Below, piece after piece: positions 1 to 6,106 of a stretch of 9,170 bases of DNA. Source of the DNA: CAYPOY01 sp964412395 (GTDB lineage Bacteria > Chloroflexota > Anaerolineae > B4-G1); assembly GCA_964412395.1 (NCBI GenBank), contig CAYPOY010000212.1, positions 1 through 9,170 of the forward strand. The letters are read 5' to 3'. The stretch's first letter is position 1. The number at the start of each line of letters is the position of its first letter. A model generated the notes under the pieces. The model did no database searches. It had not been told where the DNA came from and saw nothing but the letters and a program-made list of their open reading frames with translations. The translations under genes were made by a program, and so were the position numbers.

Positions 1-51
1 CTGCATGGGCCGCCCCCGGGACGGGGGCTCGGAGCGTTTTGTACCGAGAAC
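1..51 (-). repeat. Intergenic palindromic repeat, copy A (cut by left window edge)
   Basis: This copy begins three bases after the treT stop codon. Read on the minus strand it starts GTTCTCGGTACAAAACGCTC and contains a perfect hairpin with GCCCCC/GGGGGC arms (12-17 and 23-28) and a 5-nt loop. Its first ~51 bases match copy B (3205-3255) in inverted orientation at 46 of 51 positions by hand count, with two of the mismatches in the hairpin loop. It shares the core with copy C (3291-3347) in the same orientation. The element probably continues past the left edge. There is no T-run after the hairpin in the visible bases, so I do not call it an intrinsic terminator, although it could stabilise or end the treT mRNA. 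Confidence 0.75.
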
Positions 52-54
52 TAG

Positions 55-1290
55 TTACTCAAGGTGGTTGAACAACTGCAGATAGTCCGCCAGATGGCGG
101 GTTGAGAGGAAATGCTGGCGCACGTGCTCCCGCGCGGCCGCCCCCATGCACGCTACCTCCTCCGGGTGCTGTAGGAGATAGAGTGCCTTTTCCCCGCACT
201 CCTCAACCGAATCCACCAGGAAGCCAGTCTCACCGTCCAGCACTTGCAACGGAATACCCCCCGCATTGCCCCCCACTACCGGCTTCTCTTTCCACAACGC
301 CTCGGTCACCACCAATCCAAACCCCTCACGTCTGGACTTCTGGACCACGACGTCACTGGCAGTCTGGAAAGCTCCCACCTCCAACGCGCCCACGCCGTGG
401 AAGTTGTGCAGGACGTGAATGTCCAAATCCTCCCCAGCGTGACGAACGGCCTTGTCCAGGTAGTACCAACCCTCAGGGTCGTCCGAGGCCATCGAGCCGA
501 CCAGCGCCAGTTGCACCTCCGGCACCTGCGCCTTGATGATGCGGTAGGCATCAATCACCCCCAGAGGATCCTTCCACGGGTCGAAGCGGCTGACCTGGGT
601 GATGAGCGGACGGTTCACATCTATGCCGAAATGGGCCACGATCTCCCGCGCCCGTCTCAGCGGCATCGGCGTGTTCTTAGGCGAGAGGGGGTCAATCGTC
701 GGCGTGATGAGAGCCAGGTGTTTAAAGGCCACTCCTGGCCCAACGTATTGTTCCATTGTGAAGATGCCGGCCTCGTACCCAGAGATGTAGGGAGCGAAGA
801 AGTCCCAGTAGGCCGGGTTGGGGTGGGAAGTGTCAATGTGACAGCGCCAGGCCCAGTGTTTTCCCCTCTCGCGCCCGTGATAGTGGAGCAGGCCAGCAGG
901 CTGAGGATCGTGGACGACGACGAAGTCGTACTGCCCTTCGAACATAGCCGCGTTCACCTCGTTGTAGCGCTGCCAGACGGTCTTCATCTCCTCGGTAAAG
1001 GGGATGTCCATCCCTTGCAGCCCGTTGTGGCAGGCTTTGGTGACATTGAAGAACTCGTCCTCGCCCTCAATGACCTGCCATTCGGCATCCAGCCCCACGT
1101 CACGCATCAGCGGCACCAGCGTGACCAGCATCTCGGCCACGCCGCCGCCGAAAGCCGTGGCGTTGACGTGGACGACGCGCGCTCCCTGTAGCGGCTCGGC
1201 CAACGCACGGATTTCCGCGAGACCAGCGTCGCCGACGATGGGGCGGTAGTCGGCCAACCGTTTCTGTTCTAATTCAACTCGTTGTAGCAT
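55..1290 (-). CDS. treT: Trehalose synthase TreT (GT4 glycosyltransferase)
   Basis: The 411-residue product resembles trehalose glycosyltransferring synthase, which joins a nucleotide-diphosphate glucose to glucose to give trehalose in the cytoplasm; in some organisms the reaction is reversible. Visible GT4/GT-B features are the N-terminal glycine loop NATAFGGGVAEML (about 43-55), the FFNVTKACHNGLQG segment (80-93) typical of TreT, VVVHDPQP (124-131), the nucleotide-sugar region VSRFDPWKDP (233-242), and the E-x7-E motif REGFGLVVTEAL with E322 and E330. Length is normal for TreT. The ATG lies 9 bp after the preceding permease stop, with a weak AGGA upstream, so it is probably translated as the last gene of the transport operon. 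It lacks a signal peptide and membrane segments. The next best candidate would be another GT4 enzyme such as a sucrose-phosphate or kojibiose-type synthase, but the N-terminal motifs favour TreT. Confidence 0.88.
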   Translation of the reverse strand: MLQRVELEQKRLADYRPIVGDAGLAEIRALAEPLQGARVVHVNATAFGGGVAEMLVTLVPLMRDVGLDAEWQVIEGEDEFFNVTKACHNGLQGMDIPFTEEMKTVWQRYNEVNAAMFEGQYDFVVVHDPQPAGLLHYHGRERGKHWAWRCHIDTSHPNPAYWDFFAPYISGYEAGIFTMEQYVGPGVAFKHLALITPTIDPLSPKNTPMPLRRAREIVAHFGIDVNRPLITQVSRFDPWKDPLGVIDAYRIIKAQVPEVQLALVGSMASDDPEGWYYLDKAVRHAGEDLDIHVLHNFHGVGALEVGAFQTASDVVVQKSRREGFGLVVTEALWKEKPVVGGNAGGIPLQVLDGETGFLVDSVEECGEKALYLLQHPEEVACMGAAAREHVRQHFLSTRHLADYLQLFNHLE

Positions 1291-1299
1291 GTTGGGGTC

Positions 1300-2250
1300 C
1301 TATCCCTTCACCGAGCCAGCCAGCAGGCCACGCACGAAGAAGCGCTGCATGCCGAAGAAGATAATCAGCGGCATGACCATCGAAATGAAGGCTGCTGCCG
1401 TCAACAGTTGCCAGCCCGCTCCCAGGGAGGTGACCATATTGCTGATCTGGTAGGTGAGCACCGGCGTCGTGCCGCCCAGGAAGACCAGCGCCACCAGCAG
1501 GTCGTTCCACACCCACAGGAACTGGAAGATGGTCAGTGAGGCGATGGCCGGCGTCGCCAGCGGCAGTGCCAGCCGGAAGAACGCCGTCCACGGCGAGGCG
1601 CCGTCCAGGTAGACCGACTCAAACACGTCCCGGGGCAGGGAACCGATAAAGTTACGCAGCAGGTAGATGGCGTAGGGCAGGCCGAAGCCGGTGTGGAAAA
1701 GCCACACGCCGAGGAAGGAACCGGTCAGCCCCAGTTTGGCGTAGACGCGGTAGATAGGGATCAGCGTCATCTGGAGTGGGACAACCTGCAGACCCACCAG
1801 GATGACGAACAGCAGTTGGCGGCCCCTGAACTCCAGCCAGGAGAAGGCATAAGCGGCGAAAGCCGCGAACAGGACGGGCAGGATCGTGGCCGGGATAGAC
1901 ACCAGCAGGCTGTTGAGGAACGCTCTCCCCATCCCCTGAGGGCTCATCAGGCCCGTCCCTGCGCAGTCAGGGTCCGGTTCTTCTCCCAGACATGCCTCCT
2001 CATACGTCTTTCGCCCGCGGTACCCCACCAGGGCAGCCACGTAGTTATTGAGCGTGAAACGCGGCCGGTCTGCCGCCTCAGGGTCTCGGGAAGACAAGGC
2101 CGTCCACCAGCCAGTCTCGTTGATGTCCTGGAATGGCCGGAAGGAGGTAACGAGCAGGCCGAACGTCGGCAAGAGCCACAGGACACATAGGCCAATGATC
2201 ACGATGTGGAGCGGGATGTTCCCCAGAATCTTGTTTGCTTTGTCACTCAT
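1300..2250 (-). CDS. Carbohydrate ABC transporter permease, MalG/AglG type
   Basis: This 316-residue inner-membrane subunit forms the sugar channel with the upstream permease. Six hydrophobic segments lie near residues 12-34, 112-136, 145-165, 180-200, 236-256 and 287-304. The cytoplasmic EAA loop that docks the ATPase is at about 208-231 (FESVYLDGASPWTAFFRLAL), with the usual LDGA core. The C-terminus, FFVRGLLAGSVKG, is characteristic of the MalG/AglG group. The extracytoplasmic segment after TM1 is long (about 35-110) and carries two cysteines, C87 and C96, in an acidic stretch. The ATG overlaps the stop of the preceding permease by 4 bp (ATGA), implying translational coupling. The large first loop and the LQVVPLQMTLIP region point to the alpha-glucoside (AglFG-like) branch, but the substrate cannot be read from the permease alone. 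Confidence 0.93.
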   Translation of the reverse strand: MSDKANKILGNIPLHIVIIGLCVLWLLPTFGLLVTSFRPFQDINETGWWTALSSRDPEAADRPRFTLNNYVAALVGYRGRKTYEEACLGEEPDPDCAGTGLMSPQGMGRAFLNSLLVSIPATILPVLFAAFAAYAFSWLEFRGRQLLFVILVGLQVVPLQMTLIPIYRVYAKLGLTGSFLGVWLFHTGFGLPYAIYLLRNFIGSLPRDVFESVYLDGASPWTAFFRLALPLATPAIASLTIFQFLWVWNDLLVALVFLGGTTPVLTYQISNMVTSLGAGWQLLTAAAFISMVMPLIIFFGMQRFFVRGLLAGSVKG

Positions 2251-3176
2251 CGCATAGCCTCCTGTTGTTGGAAGCGGCGGATGTTCATATAGCCCACCGG
2301 GATGATGAGCACAATCAGAACCACCGCGATCGCCGACGACAAGCCGGAATTGTATTTGACAAACTGTTCATGGTACATCTCGGTAGCGATGACCTGCACT
2401 CCTGGCTGTCCACCACCCATCACGTAGACGATGTCGAATATCTTGAGCACGTTGACTACCATGGTGGTAATGACCACGGTAATGGTGGGCATAATCATCG
2501 GTACGGTGATTTTCCAGAAAACCTTCCACTCATTGGCGCCATCCACCCGCGCTGCCTCCAGGATTTCGGTGGGCACGCCTTTGAGCGCCGCCGAGAGGAT
2601 CGTCATGCAGAAGCCGGTCCACATCCAGATACCCACTATGATCAGGCAGACGTTGTTCAGCCACGGTCCTCGCGTGAGCCAGGGGATTGGCTTACTGCCC
2701 AATCCCGTGACAATGGCGTTCAGTATGCCGGTCTGATTGCCCCAACTCGCGTAGTCGTAGACGAAGGACCAGATGATGCCGGCTCCGACGAAGGAGATGG
2801 CCATGGGCAGGAAAATGACCGCTTTGGCGAGTGGCTCATACTTGACGCGATCTACCAGGACAGCGATCAGCAAGCCCATCCCCGTCGTGCCGGTGACCAT
2901 CAGAACGATCCACAGCGCGTTGTTCCTGAACGCCCGCAGCATCACCTCATCGGTCAGCGCGTGGCGATACTGCTCAAAGATACCCCAACACGGCTGGCCC
3001 TCTCGACACATAGTCGCTGCCGATTGCTCCCCATCGGCATCCTTAAAACTGAGCCCGATGGTGTTGATGGTGGGATACACGACGAAGAAAGTCAGGATCA
3101 GCAGGGCAGGCACGACGAAGATCAACGGCATGAGAAGTCCCTGCTGCATAATCTTGGGAACCTGGCCCTTGTTCAT
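2247..3176 (-). CDS. Carbohydrate ABC transporter permease, MalF/AglF type
   Basis: This 309-residue membrane subunit is the partner of the MalG-like permease encoded next. Hydrophobic segments lie at about 14-36, 86-108, 117-139, 172-194, 229-248 and 281-300. The EAA loop for ATPase contact is at about 207-228 (EAARVDGANEWKVFWKITVP) and is canonical. The first extracytoplasmic loop has a close cysteine pair, C57 and C63. I chose the ATG at 3176 because an AAAGGAG sits 9 nt upstream. The in-frame TTG at 3182 would leave only about 3 nt to that site and add two residues. The gene follows the binding-protein gene after 225 bp full of inverted repeats and hairpins, and its stop overlaps the next start. 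It is unambiguous as a family member; its sugar is inferred from neighbours. Confidence 0.93.
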   Translation of the reverse strand: MNKGQVPKIMQQGLLMPLIFVVPALLILTFFVVYPTINTIGLSFKDADGEQSAATMCREGQPCWGIFEQYRHALTDEVMLRAFRNNALWIVLMVTGTTGMGLLIAVLVDRVKYEPLAKAVIFLPMAISFVGAGIIWSFVYDYASWGNQTGILNAIVTGLGSKPIPWLTRGPWLNNVCLIIVGIWMWTGFCMTILSAALKGVPTEILEAARVDGANEWKVFWKITVPMIMPTITVVITTMVVNVLKIFDIVYVMGGGQPGVQVIATEMYHEQFVKYNSGLSSAIAVVLIVLIIPVGYMNIRRFQQQEAMR

Positions 3177-3206
3177 AGTCAAACGCTCCTTTGCTCTGCA
3201 TAGATA

Positions 3207-3347
3207 GTTCTCGGTACAAAGCGCTCCAAGCCCCCGTCTTGGGGGCGTCCCATGCGACGAGCGGGCGCCTTTTACACAATATTCTTGCCTGCGACGCCCC
3301 CGGGGACGGGGGCTGGGAGCACTGGAAAACTGTTTTGCGCCGCGAAC
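3207..3347. repeat. BIME-like inverted repeat pair between binding protein and permease genes
   Basis: Two related palindromic units face each other here. Copy B is 3205-3255, with a GCCCCC/GGGGGC hairpin at 3230-3246. Copy C is 3291-3347, with a hairpin at 3296-3313. The outer ends are imperfect inverted repeats: GTTCTCGGTACAAA at 3207 against GTTCGCGGCGCAAA read on the minus strand from 3347, 11 of 14 matching. Copy C carries about 11 extra bases between its conserved end and the hairpin. In the minus-strand mRNA each unit can fold alone, or B and C can pair over about 35 nt around an AT-rich loop (about 3270-3285). The unit recurs at the left edge of the window (copy A). This is typical of REP/BIME or small MITE-like elements. 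I see no clear target-site duplication. Confidence 0.7.
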
Positions 3348-3355
3348 CAGGTAGA

Positions 3356-3392
3356 AGTGGGGAAGACCCCCTGTTGGGGCCTCCCCCTCACT
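3356..3392 (-). promoter_or_regulatory. Strong hairpin just after the binding-protein stop codon
   Basis: Beginning 9 nt after the TAG stop (3402-3404), the minus-strand transcript can form a stem of about 12 consecutive pairs (several G-U) around a 5-nt loop at 3371-3375, plus three closing pairs beyond a 2-nt bulge. The arms are rich in GGGG/CCCC. No T-run follows, so it is more likely an mRNA-stabilising or partial-termination hairpin than an intrinsic terminator. Its position, between a binding-protein gene and its permeases, is where transport operons such as E. coli malE-malF carry structures that keep the binding protein more abundant than the membrane subunits; that role here is inference. 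Confidence 0.55.
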
Positions 3393-3401
3393 ACCCGATC
3401 T

Positions 3402-4565
3402 CTAGTATACTTCGCCTGCCTTGCTCTCGAGGCGATCCAGGATTGCACCCAGGTCGCCGCCGCCGATGTACTCGGTGATGCCTGCGAAGTAGTCCATGTT
3501 GATGCCGCCGGGCATGCGGTCGTCGGCGTCGAAACTGAAGGCCGGTGCCTCGTTCATCGCCACGGCCATCTTGCCGCTCAGCACGTCGGGATAGGCATCC
3601 GCACCCACCTTGTTGTTGGGTGAGAGGCCCCAGCCAGACTCGGCCAGCCCCTTGCCAGCCAACGGGCTGAACATGTAGGCCATTAGCGCCTTTGCAGCAG
3701 GGCTGTCGTTGAACATCACGAAGACGTCCGCACCGCCCTGCATTGGCGCTCCAACCGCGTCACTCTTCGCCGGCAGCAGGAAGAAGTCGTAGTCCTCGAC
3801 CGCCTTCAGGTCTGGATACTGCTCGGAGATAACGCCCCCTGCGAAACCGGCCATGCGGCACAGGTGCGCCGCAGGCGGATCCAGGTACAGTGGGTAGAGC
3901 GACTCGGCAAAGTTGGTGTTGATCGTCCCGTCGGCCCCACCCAGCGCGTACTCGTCGCTGGCAACGATGTTGTAGTACTCCTCCCATGCATCCTTGATCG
4001 CCGGATCGGTCCACGGCACCTCGTGGCGCGTCCACTGCTCGACGAAGTCGGCCCCTTTGGTGCGCAGTAGGATGTCCTGCACCCAGTCGGTGGAAACCCA
4101 GCCGGTAGCGTCGCCGCACTCGATGCCGGCTGACCAGGGCACGCCGCCGTCGGCCACGATCTGATCGCTCAATGCCATCATCTCGTCCCACGTGGTGGGT
4201 ACTGCGTAGCCCGCTGCCGCGAAAGCCTTGGGGCTGTACCACACCAGGCTCTTTGTGTCGGCCTTGAAGAAGGCCCCGTAGACGGTGCCGCCGACGCTGC
4301 CCAGGGATTGCCAGGCAGCAGAGTAGTTGCCCAGGTCCACGACGTCGCCGATGGAGACCAGGTGGTCTTTGTACTGGCCCATGATGCCCGGGTTGGGCAG
4401 ACCAGCGATGTCGGGCGGATTGCCGCCCTCGACACGGGTCGCCAGCACAGCCTGGTCACGTGTGCCCTCGTAGTTGAGGGTGACGTCGCAGGCTGTCAGG
4501 AACGGTTCAAGAATGCCCTTGAACTTGGCCTCCTCGTCACCGCTCCACACGCCAATCATGGAGAC
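3402..4565 (-). repeat. Second (C-terminal) copy of the binding-domain repeat
   Basis: This segment encodes residues 473-859 and aligns gap-free with 4626-5789 at an offset of 1224 bp. The tract 3763-4493 is identical to 4987-5717 as I read it (731 bp). Outside it the copies differ: about 22 mismatches in 3451-3762, 7 in 4494-4562, and much more in the last 40 bp before the stop. Confidence 0.9.
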
Positions 4566-5981
4566 ATCGCCACCGCCTGCGGACATGGCACAGTAGTCGT
4601 CCAGCGTGAGTTCCGCCGGCGCTTCGCCGTAGACCTCCTTGGCCTTGCCTTCGAGGCGTGAAAGTATCGCATCCAGGTCGCCGCCGCCGATGTACTCGGT
4701 GATGCCCGCGAAGTAGTCCATGTTGATGCCGCCAGGCATGCGGTCGTCGGCGTCGAAACTGAAGGCCGGTGCCTCGTTCATCGCCGCGGCCATCTTGCCG
4801 CTCAGCACGTCGGGATAGGCATCTGCACCAACCTTGCCGTTGGGCGAGAGGCCCCAGCCAGATTCGGCCAGCCCTTCACCAGCAGCAGGGCTGAACATGT
4901 AGGCCATCAGCGCCTTTGCAGCAGGGCTGTCGCTGAACATCACGAAGACGTCAGCACCGCCCTGCATCGGCGCTCCGACCGCGTCGCTCTTCGCCGGCAG
5001 CAGGAAGAAGTCGTAGTCCTCGACCGCCTTCAGGTCTGGATACTGCTCGGAGATAACGCCCCCTGCGAAACCGGCCATGCGGCACAGGTGCGCCGCAGGC
5101 GGATCCAGGTACAGTGGGTAGAGCGACTCGGCAAAGTTGGTGTTGATCGTCCCGTCGGCCCCACCCAGCGCGTACTCGTCGCTGGCAACGATGTTGTAGT
5201 ACTCCTCCCATGCATCCTTGATCGCCGGATCGGTCCACGGCACCTCGTGGCGCGTCCACTGCTCGACGAAGTCGGCCCCTTTGGTGCGCAGTAGGATGTC
5301 CTGCACCCAGTCGGTGGAAACCCAGCCGGTAGCGTCGCCGCACTCGATGCCGGCTGACCAGGGCACGCCGCCGTCGGCCACGATCTGATCGCTCAATGCC
5401 ATCATCTCGTCCCACGTGGTGGGTACTGCGTAGCCCGCTGCCGCGAAAGCCTTGGGGCTGTACCACACCAGGCTCTTTGTGTCGGCCTTGAAGAAGGCCC
5501 CGTAGACGGTGCCGCCGACGCTGCCCAGGGATTGCCAGGCAGCAGAGTAGTTGCCCAGGTCCACGACGTCGCCGATGGAGACCAGGTGGTCTTTGTACTG
5601 GCCCATGATGCCCGGGTTGGGCAGACCAGCGATGTCGGGCGGATTGCCGCCCTCGACACGGGTCGCCAGCACAGCCTGGTCACGTGTGCCCTCGTAGTTG
5701 AGGGTGACGTCGCAGGCCGTCAGGAACGGCTCCAGGATGCCCTTGAACGTGGCTTCCTCGTCGCCGCTCCACACGCCAATCATGGAGACCGTGCCGCCCT
5801 CGCCACCCATGCAATCGAACTCTGCTTCGGCCGGGGGCGCAGTGGGTTTCTCGGCGGGCGGTGCCTCAGTTGGTGCTGGTGCTTCAGTAGGGGCAGGCGT
5901 GGGCTTGGGGCCGCAGGCCGCCAACAGTATGCTGCCCACTACCAGCACCGATAACAAAATCCACCATACACGCTTAAACAT
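3402..5981 (-). CDS. Tandem-duplicated sugar-binding lipoprotein of an ABC importer
   Basis: The 859-residue product is about twice the usual length for a family 1 extracellular solute-binding protein. Residues 1-22 are a lipoprotein signal with lipobox LAAC, so C23 is the predicted lipid anchor. A Pro/Ala/Thr/Glu-rich tether follows to about residue 54. Two copies of one binding domain come next, at about 65-472 and 473-859, joined in frame by a short linker (GEAPAELTLDDYCAMSAGGG). Each has the hallmarks of alpha-glucoside-binding (AglE-like) proteins: an MIGVWSGDEE start, TRDQAVLATRVEGGNPPDIA, KSLVWYSPKAF, and ATGWVSTDW. Copy 2 ends at EVY, without the tail that links copy 1. The ATG has AAGGAGGA 7 nt upstream. 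The protein should sit outside the membrane and deliver sugar to the two permeases encoded downstream. A disaccharide such as trehalose, maltose or sucrose is likely from the family and treT, but not proven. Confidence 0.92.
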   Translation of the reverse strand: MFKRVWWILLSVLVVGSILLAACGPKPTPAPTEAPAPTEAPPAEKPTAPPAEAEFDCMGGEGGTVSMIGVWSGDEEATFKGILEPFLTACDVTLNYEGTRDQAVLATRVEGGNPPDIAGLPNPGIMGQYKDHLVSIGDVVDLGNYSAAWQSLGSVGGTVYGAFFKADTKSLVWYSPKAFAAAGYAVPTTWDEMMALSDQIVADGGVPWSAGIECGDATGWVSTDWVQDILLRTKGADFVEQWTRHEVPWTDPAIKDAWEEYYNIVASDEYALGGADGTINTNFAESLYPLYLDPPAAHLCRMAGFAGGVISEQYPDLKAVEDYDFFLLPAKSDAVGAPMQGGADVFVMFSDSPAAKALMAYMFSPAAGEGLAESGWGLSPNGKVGADAYPDVLSGKMAAAMNEAPAFSFDADDRMPGGINMDYFAGITEYIGGGDLDAILSRLEGKAKEVYGEAPAELTLDDYCAMSAGGGDVSMIGVWSGDEEAKFKGILEPFLTACDVTLNYEGTRDQAVLATRVEGGNPPDIAGLPNPGIMGQYKDHLVSIGDVVDLGNYSAAWQSLGSVGGTVYGAFFKADTKSLVWYSPKAFAAAGYAVPTTWDEMMALSDQIVADGGVPWSAGIECGDATGWVSTDWVQDILLRTKGADFVEQWTRHEVPWTDPAIKDAWEEYYNIVASDEYALGGADGTINTNFAESLYPLYLDPPAAHLCRMAGFAGGVISEQYPDLKAVEDYDFFLLPAKSDAVGAPMQGGADVFVMFNDSPAAKALMAYMFSPLAGKGLAESGWGLSPNNKVGADAYPDVLSGKMAVAMNEAPAFSFDADDRMPGGINMDYFAGITEYIGGGDLGAILDRLESKAGEVY
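4566..5789 (-). repeat. First (N-terminal) copy of the binding-domain repeat
   Basis: This 1224-bp (408-codon) unit encodes residues 65-472, including the linker into copy 2. The linker resembles the sequence just before copy 1: a Cys and Met followed by a Gly-rich run before VSMIGVW. This suggests that the duplication copied part of the mature N-terminus as well as the domain. Confidence 0.9.
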
Positions 5982-5988
5982 TTCTCTT

Positions 5989-5996
5989 TCCTCCTT
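5989..5996 (-). promoter_or_regulatory. Ribosome binding site of the binding-protein gene
   Basis: AAGGAGGA ends 7 nt before the ATG at 5981. It is close to the full anti-Shine-Dalgarno complement, which fits a highly translated binding protein and fixes the start at the residue that opens the signal peptide. Confidence 0.8.
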
Positions 5997-6024
5997 ATGG
6001 TTATCGTAAATTGTCAGACACTTG

Positions 6025-6081
6025 TCATACGGTGGAGAGTGCGCTACTCTCCGCGAACAGCGCGTCAGGTTCCCTGTACAT
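6025..6081 (-). CDS. Possible 18-codon leader ORF upstream of the binding protein
   Basis: An ATG at 6081 opens an 18-residue frame (MYREPDALFAESSALSTV) ending in TGA at 6025, between the LacI gene and the binding-protein gene. An exceptionally complete Shine-Dalgarno, AAGGAGGTGAT, lies at 6080-6090 and overlaps the ATG, leaving only 2 nt between AGGAGG and the start; that spacing is poor for initiation. The frame runs through the hairpin at 6034-6052. It could be a regulatory leader peptide, or the site could be a standby ribosome-loading sequence with no product. I recognise no family. Confidence 0.2.
   Translation of the reverse strand: MYREPDALFAESSALSTV
6034..6052 (-). promoter_or_regulatory. 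Hairpin in the LacI to binding-protein gap
   Basis: A perfect 7-bp stem, GGAGAGT/ACTCTCC, closes a 5-nt loop. It lies about 50 nt before the binding-protein start and 55 nt after the LacI stop. No T-run follows on the minus strand, so it is not a standard terminator. It may be a processing or stabilising structure at the 5' side of the binding-protein message. Confidence 0.45.
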
Positions 6082-6106
6082 CACCTCCTTCTAGCAAGTC
6101 ATTGCC

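Noticed and set aside
244..1191. Long plus-strand open frame opposite treT
   Set aside because: It is antisense to a gene with clear GT4 motifs, its translation resembles no family, and high GC content favours such shadows.
3177..3182. TTG start for the MalF-like permease
   Set aside because: Too close to the AAAGGAG site; the ATG at 3176 has normal spacing.
2235..3203. 322-codon plus-strand open frame opposite the MalF-like permease
   Set aside because: His/Asp-rich composition with no domain; it mirrors the permease codons.
3230..3392. Rho-independent terminator between binding protein and permease
   Set aside because: Several strong hairpins but no T-run after any of them on the minus strand.
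3760..4242. Alternative-frame minus-strand frames inside the duplicated binding domain
   Set aside because: They appear twice because the DNA is duplicated; they are Arg-rich shadows of the real frame.
6000..6028. Second promoter (ATGACA-17-GATAAC) before the binding protein
   Set aside because: The predicted start would fall inside the binding protein's own Shine-Dalgarno, and the -10 match is poor.
6078..6093. Fragment of a 16S rRNA 3' end on the plus strand
   Set aside because: Only about 11 bases match; no rRNA sequence flanks it, so an extended Shine-Dalgarno on the minus strand is simpler.
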